Shown here: positions 50,917 through 60,330 of the stretch, piece after piece | How the letters are laid out: each line of letters begins with the position of its first letter | Numbering within the stretch: position 1 is the first letter of the stretch | Assembly: GCF_030651915.1 (NCBI RefSeq) | Contig: NZ_JAUSBV010000010.1 | Coordinates: forward strand, 186,001 to 250,000 | Length of the DNA: 64,000 nucleotides | Source: Parvibaculum sp. | GTDB taxonomy: Bacteria; Pseudomonadota; Alphaproteobacteria; Parvibaculales; Parvibaculaceae | Reading direction: 5' to 3' | Program-made: the position numbers and the translations under genes | The notes under the pieces: generated by a model | What the model was told of the DNA's origin: nothing | The model's input: only the letters and a program-made list of their open reading frames with translations | Database searches by the model: none

Positions 50917-51657
50917 ATGCGCCGACATGCCGTCAGTGTATCCGCTACAGCAAATGACGGACGGCCGCTCATGGCCGTTGCCTTTCTTGTTTTGCTTGCA
51001 GCGATGACATTTGCCACGGGGTCACGTGCGACCGGCACCATGGCGAATCCATCCAAGCCAGATCCTTCGATTGAAGGTCAGCCCAACGAGGCGTCCGGGC
51101 AAGATCTTTATAATCGCGGTTTCTACCCGGAAGCGCTGGCCGAGTGGAAAAGAGCCGTCGATATCAACAAGGATGCCGGTGCGGCTTTCCGTCTGGCTGA
51201 GGAACATTTCGACGCCAAGGTCATCGAGCGCGATGTTGAAACGGCGCTCAAGTATTATTTCTATGGCGCGCAGGGCGGAGACCGGCGCGCGCAGATGGAC
51301 CTGGCGTCGATGTATGACAAGGGCTGGGGTCTGACGCAGGACGTGCAGGCGGCCGCAAAGTGGTATGAAGCCGCCGCGCGGCAGGGACTTGAAAGTTCAC
51401 AATACAACATTGCCACGATGTATGAGGATGGTGTTGGCGTCGAAGCGGACAAGGTCAAGGCATATATGTACTACCAGTTGGCAATCGAAGGTGGCTTCCC
51501 GCGCTTTGCCACGGAGGCGATCGACCGGCTGGCAGAATCAATGACAGCGGCCGAAATCAAGGAGGCATCGATTTTGGCACGCAACTTCAAACCCCTGACG
51601 CCGGAAGAGAGCGCTGCGGAGATGTCGACCGCGAGCGAGGCCATTGACGTCGACTGA
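50917..51657 (+). CDS. Sel1-repeat exported protein
   Basis: A 246-residue protein. A signal-like helix (LMAVAFLVLLAAMTFATG) is followed by about three to four Sel1/TPR-like repeats (residues ~65-200), for example AQMDLASMYDKGWGLTQDVQAAAKWYEAAARQG. Sel1 repeats are protein-protein contact modules. Partner unknown. The ATG at 50917 has GGGAGAG 8 nt upstream. A strong terminator follows. Confidence 0.85.
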   Translation: MRRHAVSVSATANDGRPLMAVAFLVLLAAMTFATGSRATGTMANPSKPDPSIEGQPNEASGQDLYNRGFYPEALAEWKRAVDINKDAGAAFRLAEEHFDAKVIERDVETALKYYFYGAQGGDRRAQMDLASMYDKGWGLTQDVQAAAKWYEAAARQGLESSQYNIATMYEDGVGVEADKVKAYMYYQLAIEGGFPRFATEAIDRLAESMTAAEIKEASILARNFKPLTPEESAAEMSTASEAIDVD

Positions 51658-51682
51658 CTGCATTTTTCTTTGAAGGAAACCG

Positions 51683-51716
51683 AAGCCCCGGGTTTGACCC
51701 GGGGCTTATTTCTTTT
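51683..51716 (+). terminator. rho-independent terminator after the Sel1 gene
   Basis: A perfect 10-bp stem AAGCCCCGGG/CCCGGGGCTT with TTTGA loop, followed by ATTTCTTTT. Confidence 0.9.
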
Positions 51717-51766
51717 GGACTGCGGATCGAAGCGCTACTATTCGCACGGGGAAATGGAGATGCAGC

Positions 51767-53092
51767 ATGACGGATGTATGGTCTAACTGGTCCGGTTGGG
51801 TGAAGGCATGGCCGACGCAGATTGCCGCGCCTGCGACCGAGGAAGAGGTCGTGGCGATCCTTCGGGGCGCACCGGCGCCCATCCGCGTCGCCGGACGGGG
51901 GCATTCATTCACGCCACTGGTCGAGAGTGCCGGAACAATTTTGACGCTTTTTGGACTATCGGGCGTTGTCGACCACGATCCGGAGGCGATGACGGCGCGC
52001 ATCAAGGCAGGAACGACCATCCGGAACCTCGGGCCTGAGCTCTTCGAGCGTGGGTTGGCATTGCTCAATCAGGGCGATATCGACAGGCAGACGCTGGCGG
52101 GCGCTGTCGGAACAGGGACGCATGGGACCGGTGGCGAGCTTGGATCGCTCTCCGCTGGGGTCAAGGCTTTCCGGTTGGCAACGTCGAGCGGTGAGGTGAT
52201 TTCCTGCAGTCGCACGGAGAATTCGGATGTCTTCGATGCTGGACGGGTCAGTTTCGGTAGTCTCGGCGTGATGACCGAGATCACCATGCAATGCAGGAAT
52301 GTCTATGCGCTGGAAGAAACTGGCGGGCGTATGTCGATTGCCGAAGCGCTCGACAAGGCCGAGGCCCTGCGCGATGAAGCGCGGCATTTCGAGTTTTTCT
52401 GGTTTCCGTTCGCGGATCAGGTGCTCATCAAATTTCTGAGGGAGACCTCCAAGGAAGCGCGTCCGCGCCGGCGACGGCCGGACGGCGAGATGTCGCGCGA
52501 CGACAAGATCATGCAACTGACTTGCGAAATTTCGCGGACGCTGCCCTTCCTGCGCGGCCCATTGCAGAAGCTTCTGACGTCGACGAGCGGATCGCGCTAT
52601 TCGGGCGGTGCGGCCGACGGTGCCGAAGAGCAAAAGACGAGGGTGCGTTGGTCGCATGATGCGTTTCCGAGCGACCGCAATGTGCGCTTCAACGAAATGG
52701 AGTATGCGGTACCTGCCGAAAAGGGCCCCGATTGCATCCGTGAGGTCGGCGAGCATATGCGCAAGTGCGGAACCAATTTTCTCTTTCCGCTGGAATTTCG
52801 TTATGTCGCCGCCGACGATGCGTGGCTGTCGCCTTTTTATCGCCGGGACAGCGTGACCATTTCAGTTCATCAGTATCATCGCCAGCCCTACAAGGCGTTG
52901 TTTGCCGGCGTCGAGGATATTTTTCGCCGTTATGACGGGCGGCCGCACTGGGGCAAGCTGCATACGCGTGGCGCAAAGGACTTCGAGGCCCTTTATCCCA
53001 AGTGGGAGGCTTTCCGAGACGTGCGGAGGCAACTCGACCCGGAGGGCAAGTTTCTCAACGCGCATCTGAAGCAGATATTCGGAGAGGCGTGA
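51767..53092 (+). CDS. FAD-linked oxidoreductase of the aldonolactone oxidase family (D-arabinono-1,4-lactone oxidase type)
   Basis: A 441-residue flavoprotein. The N-terminal FAD_binding_4 domain has VAGRGHSFTPL, in which the His is the covalent FAD site of family members, and DIDRQTLAGAVGTGTHGTG. The C-terminal ALO domain has the catalytic-type motifs EFFWFPFADQ, PLEFRYVAADDAWLSPF and PHWGKLH. These enzymes oxidise aldonolactones such as L-gulono- or D-arabinono-lactone; substrate and electron acceptor are not certain. Convergent with the carrier-protein gene, 3 bp apart. Confidence 0.88.
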   Translation: MTDVWSNWSGWVKAWPTQIAAPATEEEVVAILRGAPAPIRVAGRGHSFTPLVESAGTILTLFGLSGVVDHDPEAMTARIKAGTTIRNLGPELFERGLALLNQGDIDRQTLAGAVGTGTHGTGGELGSLSAGVKAFRLATSSGEVISCSRTENSDVFDAGRVSFGSLGVMTEITMQCRNVYALEETGGRMSIAEALDKAEALRDEARHFEFFWFPFADQVLIKFLRETSKEARPRRRRPDGEMSRDDKIMQLTCEISRTLPFLRGPLQKLLTSTSGSRYSGGAADGAEEQKTRVRWSHDAFPSDRNVRFNEMEYAVPAEKGPDCIREVGEHMRKCGTNFLFPLEFRYVAADDAWLSPFYRRDSVTISVHQYHRQPYKALFAGVEDIFRRYDGRPHWGKLHTRGAKDFEALYPKWEAFRDVRRQLDPEGKFLNAHLKQIFGEA

Positions 53093-53095
53093 GTG

Positions 53096-53320
53096 CTAGT
53101 CTGGTTCGACGATCGCGACCGGCTGACCTTCTTCCACCGTATCTTCCTCGGCGACGAGTATTTCGATCAGCGTGCAATCGGCCGGCGCTGAGACCGGAAT
53201 TTCCATTTTCATCGATTCGAGAATCAGGATCGCGTCGTCCTCGGTCAGCCGATCGCCCGCTTTCGTTTCGATCTTCCAGACCTTGCCGGCAATCTCGCTT
53301 TTGACTTCAATCCTGGACAC
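53096..53320 (-). CDS. free-standing biotin/lipoyl-attachment carrier protein
   Basis: A 74-residue single-domain biotinyl carrier. The modified lysine is in ESMKMEIPV, the strict biotin motif, inside the eight-stranded barrel (IAGKVWKIETKAGDRL... EGQPVAIVEP). Stand-alone mini-BCCPs usually serve acyl-CoA carboxylases or urea carboxylase-like enzymes, but no carboxylase gene is adjacent. It lies 13 bp after metC on the same strand and may be co-transcribed. Confidence 0.88.
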   Translation of the reverse strand: MSRIEVKSEIAGKVWKIETKAGDRLTEDDAILILESMKMEIPVSAPADCTLIEILVAEEDTVEEGQPVAIVEPD

Positions 53321-53333
53321 GTTGCCTCTTCCG

Positions 53334-54497
53334 TTATTCGTTGCAGGCGCGGAGCCGCTCGAAGCCGGCGTCGAGATCGGCGATCAGGTCGTCGGGGTCT
53401 TCAAGGCCGGCATGGAGACGCAGCATCTGACCTTGCGCCTCCCATCTGGTCGCCGTGCGGATTTTCGCCGGATCTTGCGGGATGATCAGGCTCTCGAAAC
53501 CGCCCCAGGAATAGCCCATGCCGAAAAGTTCAAGACCGTCGAGCATGGCGGCGAGCGCGGCTTCGGATGCCGGATTGAGCTCGATGCTGAACAGCCCGCT
53601 TGCGCCCGTGAAGTCGCGCTTCCAGAGCGCATGGCTGGGATGGCTCGGTAGTGCCGGATGAATGACGCGGGCGACTTCCGGCCGCTTTTCCAGCCAGCGT
53701 GCGAGCTTGAGCCCCGTTTCCATATGGCGCGCGAGACGAACTGACAATGTGCGGATGCCGCGCAACACGAGATAGACGTCGTCTGGACCGGCACAAAGGC
53801 CGTTGGCACCATGGCTGGCGACCGTGTTGCGCCACGCGGCTTCCGTCGTCGTGATCGCGCCCATCATCACGTCGGAATGGCCGCCAAGATATTTGGTCAC
53901 GGCCTGGATCGAAACATCGACGCCGTGATCGAACGGCTGGAAATAGAGCGGCGAGGCCCAGGTGTTGTCGAGCATTACGATTGCACCGGCCTTGTGTGCT
54001 GCCTTGGCGATGGCCGGGATGTCCTGTACTTCGAAGGTTACCGAACCGGGACTCTCGGTGAAGACGACGGCGGTCTCTGGTTTGATCAGCGTCGTGATAT
54101 CGCTCCCCAAACACGGGTCGTAGTATTCAACATCGACCCCGTAGCGCTTGAGAACCTGCTCGCAGAACTGGCGTGACGGTTCGTAAACACTGTCCGTCAT
54201 CAGCAGGTGGTCACCGGTCTTGAGATGCGCAAGGAGTGCGGCGGTGACGGCGGAAAGGCCTGACGGGGTCAGCAGCGTGCGATAGCCACCTTCGAGCTCG
54301 GCGATTGCGTCTTGCAAGGCGGCGCTTGTCGGCGTGCCGCGGCGACCATAAGTGAATGGCTGCTTGCGCGTTCGGACGGCATCGAGGGTTGAATAGAGGA
54401 TGGTCGAGGCATGATAGACCGGCGGATTGAGGATACCGAAATTGGCTTTCGGATCGCGGCCAGCGGTGACGATCAGCGTGTCTTGCTTCTTCTTCAT
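53334..54497 (-). CDS. metC: cystathionine beta-lyase
   Basis: A 387-residue PLP enzyme of the Cys/Met metabolism family that cleaves cystathionine to homocysteine, pyruvate and ammonia. Seen: TYGRRGTPTSAALQDAI, the PLP lysine in AVTKYLGGHSDVMMG, DNTWASPLYFQPFDHGVDVS, and the C-terminal GYSWGGFESL, which is typical of MetC rather than cystathionine gamma-synthase. The start at 54497 (MKKKQDT) is preferred over an upstream in-frame start. Confidence 0.92.
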   Translation of the reverse strand: MKKKQDTLIVTAGRDPKANFGILNPPVYHASTILYSTLDAVRTRKQPFTYGRRGTPTSAALQDAIAELEGGYRTLLTPSGLSAVTAALLAHLKTGDHLLMTDSVYEPSRQFCEQVLKRYGVDVEYYDPCLGSDITTLIKPETAVVFTESPGSVTFEVQDIPAIAKAAHKAGAIVMLDNTWASPLYFQPFDHGVDVSIQAVTKYLGGHSDVMMGAITTTEAAWRNTVASHGANGLCAGPDDVYLVLRGIRTLSVRLARHMETGLKLARWLEKRPEVARVIHPALPSHPSHALWKRDFTGASGLFSIELNPASEAALAAMLDGLELFGMGYSWGGFESLIIPQDPAKIRTATRWEAQGQMLRLHAGLEDPDDLIADLDAGFERLRACNE

Positions 54498-54690
54498 CCG
54501 GTCTTGTCCGTCCTCTGATCCCGGCCGATGATGCCTGCAGCAGTTTGTAACCTTCAAGTACGAAAGTGCCCGCCGATGAACGATCCACAACGCTGAATGC
54601 ACATACAGGGTTTGCGCGCGAGCCCTCGGCGGTTAATCTCAGCGAATGCAGCATAGCATTGCAATCGGATAGGTTGACAAAGGAAGCCGA

Positions 54691-55800
54691 ATGAGGAACC
54701 CCGTGGCCGCCCTTCTTTTGGGCATTCTGATCGGCGCCGGAGGGCTCTATTTCATGCTGCCCTACGATGCGGCGGCCGTGCTGTCAGGTCGGGCGGAAGT
54801 CGCCGTGTCTGCCGGGGGCGCCGTTCCCGATGTCGACCGGGCCGGGGCAGGTGAGACCCTGCAACGCATAAAGCGGCGGGGCTTTCTTCACTGTGGTGTA
54901 AGCCAGGGGCTTGCCGGCTTCTCCAGTCCCGACGAGCGTGGTCGGTGGTCCGGCATCGATGTCGATTATTGCCGGGCGATCGCGGCGGCGATTTTCGGCG
55001 ACGGGGAGAAGGTTCGCTTCCGGCCGCTTTCGGCCAAGGACCGCTTCACGGCACTGCAATCCGGCGAAGTCGATATTCTTTCACGCAATACGACGTGGAC
55101 GATGTCACGCGATACGCAGCTCGGCTTCGATTTCGCCGGCGTTATCTATTACGACGGGCAGGCCTTCATGGTACGGAAAGACTCCGGTATTACGAATGCG
55201 CGACAGCTGGCGGGGGCGACGATCTGCACGCAGACCGGCACCACGACAGAACTCAATCTGGCTGACTATTTTCGTGGCCGCGGGCTTGAATACCGGGTGC
55301 TTTCATTCGAAAAGAACGATGAAGCGATCAGCGCCTACGATCAGGGGCGATGCGACGGCTATACGACCGATGCCTCAGGGCTCTACGCCGAGCGACTCAA
55401 GATGCAGCGGCCCGAAGACAATATCGTTCTGCCCGAAATTATCTCCAAAGAGCCGTTAGGCCCCGTGGTGCGGCAGGGCGACCCGCAATGGGCCGACATC
55501 GCGCGCTGGACGCTTTCGGCGCTGTTGAATGCAGAAGAGCTCGGCATCACATCCGAAAACATCGAAGAGATGCGAGAGAGCGAAAATCCACTGGTTCGCC
55601 GGCTGTTGGGGGCGGAAGGCTCATACGGCGCATCGGTCGGTCTCGGTCCGGATTGGGTGATCGATATTGTACGTGCCGTCGGCAACTACGGCGAGATTTT
55701 TGAGCGCAATGTCGGCGTCGACACGCCGCTCGGCATCGAACGCGGGTTGAACGCGCTTTGGACCGACGGAGGCGTGATGTATGCGCCACCGATCCGCTGA
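54691..55800 (+). CDS. aapJ: general L-amino acid ABC transporter, substrate-binding protein
   Basis: A 369-residue periplasmic binding protein of the AapJ/BztA type, first gene of a four-gene import operon. A single N-terminal hydrophobic segment serves as signal or anchor. The SBP_bac_3 domain begins near RIKRRGFLHCGVSQGLAGFS, with SGIDVDYCRAIAAAIFG and LSRNTTWTMSRD, which are characteristic of AapJ. Start: ATG at 54691 with AAAGGAAG 6 nt upstream. It is divergent from metC. Confidence 0.93.
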   Translation: MRNPVAALLLGILIGAGGLYFMLPYDAAAVLSGRAEVAVSAGGAVPDVDRAGAGETLQRIKRRGFLHCGVSQGLAGFSSPDERGRWSGIDVDYCRAIAAAIFGDGEKVRFRPLSAKDRFTALQSGEVDILSRNTTWTMSRDTQLGFDFAGVIYYDGQAFMVRKDSGITNARQLAGATICTQTGTTTELNLADYFRGRGLEYRVLSFEKNDEAISAYDQGRCDGYTTDASGLYAERLKMQRPEDNIVLPEIISKEPLGPVVRQGDPQWADIARWTLSALLNAEELGITSENIEEMRESENPLVRRLLGAEGSYGASVGLGPDWVIDIVRAVGNYGEIFERNVGVDTPLGIERGLNALWTDGGVMYAPPIR

Positions 55801-55832
55801 CAAACCGTATGCGAGGCGGCTGGGGGCAGGGT

Positions 55833-57017
55833 ATGCAGAAACCCGTTAAACGCGGATCGGGCATGGGGATCAGTTGGTACAATCCGCGCGTCCGCTCGAT
55901 TGCCTATCAGGCGGGCGTACTGGCTGCCGTCATCGCCGTCGTCTGGTTTTTCACGGCGACGGCGCAGGAAAACCTCGAACGCCTCAACATTTCGACCGGC
56001 TTCGGTTTTCTCGACACGACGGCCGGGTTTGGCATCATCCAGACCCTGATCCCCTATACCGAGCAATCGAGCTATGGCCGAGCCTTTCTCGTCGGACTTC
56101 TCAACACGCTCTCGGTCGCGGTCATCGGCATCGTGCTTGCGACGATGCTCGGCTTTGTCGTCGGTGTGGCGCGGCTGTCGCGGAACTGGCTGGTGGCGAA
56201 GATCGCGGCCGTTTATGTGGAAGTGATGCGGAACATTCCGCTGCTGCTGCAACTCTTCTTCTGGTACTTCGCGGTGCTGCGGCCGCTGCCCGGGCCGGCG
56301 GACAGTATCGAGGCGCTGCCGGGGGTCTTTCTCAGCAATCGCGGATTGATCCTTCCCGATCCGGTTCTCGATGCCGGCGCCGGGCTGTTTTTCAGCGCGC
56401 TTGCTGTGGCGATCGTGGCTGGTTATGTGCTGGTTCGATGGGCGCGGGCGCGGCAGCGTGCGACGGGCCGGTTGTTTCCGGCCTTGCGCGTCACTGCGGC
56501 ACTGATCGTCGTCCTGCCGCTTCTTGCATGGGCAGTCGGCGGAACGCCCTTCCATCTGGAATATGCGACGCGCGGCGCCTTCGACTTCAGTGGCGGTGTG
56601 CGCCTGTTGCCGGAGTTCGTGGCGCTGGTGCTCGGGCTCACGCTCTATACGGCGGCCTTCATCGGCGAAATCGTCCGCGCTGGGATTCAGTCCGTCGACC
56701 GTGGGCAAGCCGAGGCGGCGGCAGCGCTCGGCCTCAAGGACAGCACGACGCTGCGGCTCGTCGTGGTACCGCAGGCGCTGCGCCTCATCGTGCCACCGCT
56801 GACCAGTCAGATACTCAACCTTACGAAAAACTCTTCGCTGGCGGTTGCCATTGCCTATCCCGATCTAGTGGCCGTGTTTGCCGGCACCGTGCTCAACCAG
56901 ACGGGGCAGGCCATCGAGGTTATCGCCATCACCATGGCGGTCTATCTGACGCTCAGTCTTGCGACGTCGCTGGCAATGAACTGGTACAATGCGCGCATTG
57001 CGTTCCGGGAGCGGTAG
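55833..57017 (+). CDS. aapQ: general L-amino acid ABC transporter permease AapQ
   Basis: A 394-residue inner-membrane permease. It has the N-terminal AapQ-type extension (YNPRVRSIAYQAGVLAAVIAVVWFF), NRLE-like segment, and the HisM/QM-type core with the EAA loop (GIQSVDRGQAEAAAALGLKDSTTLRLVVVPQALRLIVPPLTSQ). The start at 55833 has GGCAGGGT upstream and lies 32 bp after aapJ. It partners with AapM and the ATPase AapP. Confidence 0.93.
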   Translation: MQKPVKRGSGMGISWYNPRVRSIAYQAGVLAAVIAVVWFFTATAQENLERLNISTGFGFLDTTAGFGIIQTLIPYTEQSSYGRAFLVGLLNTLSVAVIGIVLATMLGFVVGVARLSRNWLVAKIAAVYVEVMRNIPLLLQLFFWYFAVLRPLPGPADSIEALPGVFLSNRGLILPDPVLDAGAGLFFSALAVAIVAGYVLVRWARARQRATGRLFPALRVTAALIVVLPLLAWAVGGTPFHLEYATRGAFDFSGGVRLLPEFVALVLGLTLYTAAFIGEIVRAGIQSVDRGQAEAAAALGLKDSTTLRLVVVPQALRLIVPPLTSQILNLTKNSSLAVAIAYPDLVAVFAGTVLNQTGQAIEVIAITMAVYLTLSLATSLAMNWYNARIAFRER

Positions 57018-57020
57018 ACC

Positions 57021-58121
57021 ATGAGCGCAATCGACATGATGGGCCCACCGCAAAAATCCGGAAGCGTCCTCGGCTGGCTTCGCCGCAATCTCTTTTCGAG
57101 CATCGGCAATACGGTGCTGACGGTGATTGCCGCCTATCTGCTTTGGCTTACTGTGCCGCCGCTGCTCAACTTCGCGATTTTCGACGCTGTTTGGACCGGC
57201 GACACGCGCGAAGCCTGTCTCGGTGAGGGCAAGGGTGCCTGCTGGCCGCTGGTCTGGGCGAATTTTGACCAGTTCATCTATGGCCGTTATCCGGCATCGG
57301 AAATCTGGCGAGTCAATATCGTGTTCGCGCTCGGTTTCATTGCGCTGGTGCCGATGCTCATCCCGTCCGCGCCGGCCAAGCGCTTCAACGTAATTTTACT
57401 GCTGGTCGTCTACCCATTGATCGCGCTGGTTTTGCTCGCGGGCGACCGGCCGGGGCTGCCGCCGGTGCCGACGAGCGAATGGGGTGGGCTGCTGGTTACG
57501 CTGGTCGTCGCTGTTACCGGCATTGTCGTTTCGCTGCCGCTCGGCATTGTGCTGGCGCTTGGGCGGCGGTCGTCGATGCCGGCGATCCGCATGCTGTCGA
57601 TTATCTTCATCGAATTCTGGCGTGGCGTGCCGCTGGTGACGGTGCTGTTCATGGCAAGCGTCATGCTGCCGCTGTTTTTGCCGGAAGGTCTCAGCCCCGA
57701 CAATCTGTTGCGCTGTCTCGTCGGTGTTGCGCTTTTTTCATCGGCCTACATGGCGGAAGTGGTGCGCGGCGGCTTGCAGGCGATACCGGCGGGGCAATAC
57801 GAGGCGGCGCGCGCCGCCGGTCTAAGCTATTGGCAGACGATGGGGCTTGTCGTGCTGCCGCAGGCGTTGCGTCATGTCATTCCCGGCATCGTCAACACCT
57901 TCATCGGCCTCTTCAAGGACACGACGCTGGTGCTGATCGTCGGCATCTTCGATATTCTGGGGCAAGTCAGGGCGCAGCTCTCCGACCCGAACTGGACTGT
58001 GCCGCAGGGTGCGCTGACGGGCTATCTCTTCGCCGGGATCGTCTTCTGGATTTTCTGCTTCGGCATGTCGCAATATTCAAATTTCATGGAACGCCGGCTC
58101 AATGCCGGGCGTGGCCGCTAG
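57021..58121 (+). CDS. aapM: general L-amino acid ABC transporter permease AapM
   Basis: A 366-residue permease. The N-terminal region (WLRRNLFSSIGNTVLTVIAAYLLWLTVPPLLNFAIFDAVW...) and the GACWPLVWANFDQFIYGRYP segment are typical of AapM. The EAA loop is GLQAIPAGQYEAARAAGLSYWQTMGLVVLPQALRHVIPGIVNT. It starts 3 bp after aapQ and ends 9 bp before aapP. Confidence 0.93.
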   Translation: MSAIDMMGPPQKSGSVLGWLRRNLFSSIGNTVLTVIAAYLLWLTVPPLLNFAIFDAVWTGDTREACLGEGKGACWPLVWANFDQFIYGRYPASEIWRVNIVFALGFIALVPMLIPSAPAKRFNVILLLVVYPLIALVLLAGDRPGLPPVPTSEWGGLLVTLVVAVTGIVVSLPLGIVLALGRRSSMPAIRMLSIIFIEFWRGVPLVTVLFMASVMLPLFLPEGLSPDNLLRCLVGVALFSSAYMAEVVRGGLQAIPAGQYEAARAAGLSYWQTMGLVVLPQALRHVIPGIVNTFIGLFKDTTLVLIVGIFDILGQVRAQLSDPNWTVPQGALTGYLFAGIVFWIFCFGMSQYSNFMERRLNAGRGR

Positions 58122-58130
58122 GAGGGCAGG

Positions 58131-58904
58131 ATGGCGGCGGATACCGCAAAGCCAATGCGCGTCTCGGACAAGGTGATGATCGAGATGTCGGGCGTGCACA
58201 AATGGTTCGGCGATTTTCATGTGTTGAAGAATATCGACCTGACGATCAAGGAGGGTGAACGGATCGTTATTGCCGGACCGTCGGGTTCGGGCAAGTCGAC
58301 GCTGATCCGCTGCATCAACCATCTCGAAACGCATGACGCGGGGAAAATCGTCATTGACGGCATCGAGCTGACCGAAGACCTGAAACGCATTGACGAGGTG
58401 CGGCGCGAAGTCGGCATGGTGTTCCAGCAGTTCAACCTCTTTCCGCACATGACGGTCCTCGAAAACTGCACTTTGGCACCGCTCTGGGTGCGAAAGATGC
58501 CTGAGGCCGAGGCGCGCGACCTTGCCATGAAGTTTCTGGAACGTGTGCGTATTCCCGAGCAGGCCGACAAATATCCCGGTCAGCTATCGGGTGGCCAGCA
58601 GCAGCGCGTGGCGATTGCAAGGGCGCTCTGCATGAACCCGAAGATCATGCTGTTCGACGAACCGACTTCGGCGCTCGATCCGGAAATGATCAAGGAAGTT
58701 CTCGACGTGATGGTGGAGCTGGCGCGCGAGGGCATGACCATGCTTTGCGTGACGCATGAAATGGGTTTTGCGCGCGAGGTTGCCAACCGCGTCGTTTTCA
58801 TGGACGAGGGCGAAATCATCGAGCAGGCGCCGCCGGAAGAATTTTTCAACGCCCCGAAGAGCGAGCGGACGAAATCGTTTCTGGCGCAGATACTTGCCCA
58901 CTAG
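58131..58904 (+). CDS. aapP: general L-amino acid ABC transporter ATP-binding protein
   Basis: A 257-residue polar amino acid ABC ATPase: Walker [14 protein letters not shown]-loop [16 protein letters not shown], signature [15 protein letters not shown], Walker [15 protein letters not shown], and H-loop VTHEM. It energises the AapQM permease for broad-range amino-acid uptake. Last gene of the aap operon; convergent with a GNAT gene 12 bp away. Confidence 0.95.
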   Translation: MAADTAKPMRVSDKVMIEMSGVHKWFGDFHVLKNIDLTIKEGERIVIAGPSGSGKSTLIRCINHLETHDAGKIVIDGIELTEDLKRIDEVRREVGMVFQQFNLFPHMTVLENCTLAPLWVRKMPEAEARDLAMKFLERVRIPEQADKYPGQLSGGQQQRVAIARALCMNPKIMLFDEPTSALDPEMIKEVLDVMVELAREGMTMLCVTHEMGFAREVANRVVFMDEGEIIEQAPPEEFFNAPKSERTKSFLAQILAH

Positions 58905-58916
58905 GCGTCTAGAGGG

Positions 58917-59435
58917 TCAGTCGAGTTCTTCCAGTTCCACTTCTTCCTGTGCGTAGGGTGTGAAGCCGTGGCGCTGGTAGAGGGGGAGGGCCCGGGGATG
59001 GTCGAGGGTGCAGGTCTGCACGATCAATCGTTCGGGGTGGCGTGTCCAGGCGCGTGTGATCGCCTCACAAAGCAGAAAACGGCCGAGGCCTTTTCCGACA
59101 TGCTCCGGAATCACGCCGAGAAATGAAAGTTCCGCGCGTTCCCGGTTGCGGAAGTCGAGCTCGGTGAAGCCGGCCGGTGCGCCGCCGCAATAGAGGACGT
59201 AAATCTCCACCTCGTTGTGATGGATGATTGCGCCCAGCGCCTCATCGGAGAGACGCTTGCGATTGACCCAAACATAGTTCCGGCCAATCGCATCGTAGAG
59301 ATAGCGATAGAAGTGGATCGGGGGCTTTTCGACGCGCAACAGCGCGTATTTCCCAAGGGGGCGCGGCACGGGCGGCAATCGCGGCTCGGACAACATTTCG
59401 AGATGTGTGACGACGGTCTTGTGTTTTTTCCCCAT
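58917..59435 (-). CDS. GNAT N-acetyltransferase
   Basis: A 172-residue acetyltransferase. The GNAT core is at about 85-165 with the CoA loop LGVIPEHVGKGLGRFLLCEAI and the C-terminal LPLYQRHGFTPYAQEEVEL. The N-terminal half (IHFYRYLYDAIGRNYVWVNRKRLSDEAL) is of a kind seen in alphaproteobacterial GNATs of unknown target. The ATG at 59435 lies 13 bp downstream of sseA. Confidence 0.85.
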   Translation of the reverse strand: MGKKHKTVVTHLEMLSEPRLPPVPRPLGKYALLRVEKPPIHFYRYLYDAIGRNYVWVNRKRLSDEALGAIIHHNEVEIYVLYCGGAPAGFTELDFRNRERAELSFLGVIPEHVGKGLGRFLLCEAITRAWTRHPERLIVQTCTLDHPRALPLYQRHGFTPYAQEEVELEELD

Positions 59436-59448
59436 GCGCCCCCGCGCA

Positions 59449-60294
59449 TCAGATCTCGACAGGCATTTCCACAACGGCGCCCCATTCGGCCCATGAACCA
59501 TCATAAACGGGGACTTGCGGCTTGCCGAGTACCGCGAGACCGAGCGCGAGAATTGAGGCTGTGACACCTGAACCGCAGGTTGTGACTACTGGTGCGGCGA
59601 TATCGACGCCCGCGCGCTCGAACAGGCGGCGAAGCTCATCCGGATTCTTGAGGGTGCCGTCGGTGGCGATCAGATCGGAGGCCGGCAGGTTGAGGCTGCC
59701 CGGAATATGGCCGCCCCGGAGGCCGGGGCGCGGTTCGGGCTCGGTTCCGTTGAAGCGGCCGGTACTGCGGGCGTCGAGAATTTGCTCGGCGCGCGTGTCG
59801 AGGTTGGCAAGCATCTGGGCGCGGTCGCGGATCAGGCCTGTATTGCGCCGCGCGGTGAAATGGCGCGCGCTGTGGCGCGGCTTGATGTCGTCAAGCGGGC
59901 GGCCTTCGCTTTTCCATTTTCTGAGACCGCCGTCCAGCACGACAACATCCGCATGTCCCATGACGCGAAACATCCACCAGACGCGAGCGGCACTGAAAAG
60001 CCCGGCACCATCATAAACGACGATGCGGACGCCATCGCCAAGACCGAATGCGCGAACTCGCGACGAAAATTTTTCGGGCGTCGGCAGCATATGTGGATAC
60101 GGACTTTCGAGATCGCAGATTTCGTCGATGTCGAAGAACACAGCGCCGGGAATATGCGCCTGTTCGTACTCGGCTCGTGGGTTCCGCTGTGCTTGCGGTA
60201 AATACCAGGACGCATCGACAACCCGAACATCCGGGGCATCGAGATGAGCGGCGAGCCATTCGGTTGTCACGAGCGGTGAGGCGGCATCAGGCAT
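59449..60294 (-). CDS. sseA: 3-mercaptopyruvate sulfurtransferase
   Basis: A 281-residue protein of two rhodanese domains. The catalytic Cys lies in the CGSGVTAS loop of the second domain, the signature of mercaptopyruvate rather than thiosulfate sulfurtransferase (which has CRKGVT-type loops). Also typical: VVDASWYLP and GHIPGSLNLPASDL. It transfers sulfur from 3-mercaptopyruvate to thiols or cyanide. It is near a cysteine synthase gene on the same strand, suggesting shared cysteine metabolism. Confidence 0.92.
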   Translation of the reverse strand: MPDAASPLVTTEWLAAHLDAPDVRVVDASWYLPQAQRNPRAEYEQAHIPGAVFFDIDEICDLESPYPHMLPTPEKFSSRVRAFGLGDGVRIVVYDGAGLFSAARVWWMFRVMGHADVVVLDGGLRKWKSEGRPLDDIKPRHSARHFTARRNTGLIRDRAQMLANLDTRAEQILDARSTGRFNGTEPEPRPGLRGGHIPGSLNLPASDLIATDGTLKNPDELRRLFERAGVDIAAPVVTTCGSGVTASILALGLAVLGKPQVPVYDGSWAEWGAVVEMPVEI

Positions 60295-60330
60295 TCCTGA
60301 ATTCCTTGCATTTCGGCTTTTTCTGTCTGG

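Noticed and set aside
54666-54690. TTGACA hexamer just before aapJ as a -35 box
   Set aside because: It lies only ~17 nt before the start codon with no room for a -10 and a transcript start; it overlaps the ribosome binding region and is likely chance.
54498-54690. Possible SAM riboswitch upstream of metC
   Set aside because: I looked for the conserved SAM-II pseudoknot pattern on the minus strand and did not see it; a covariance-model search would decide.
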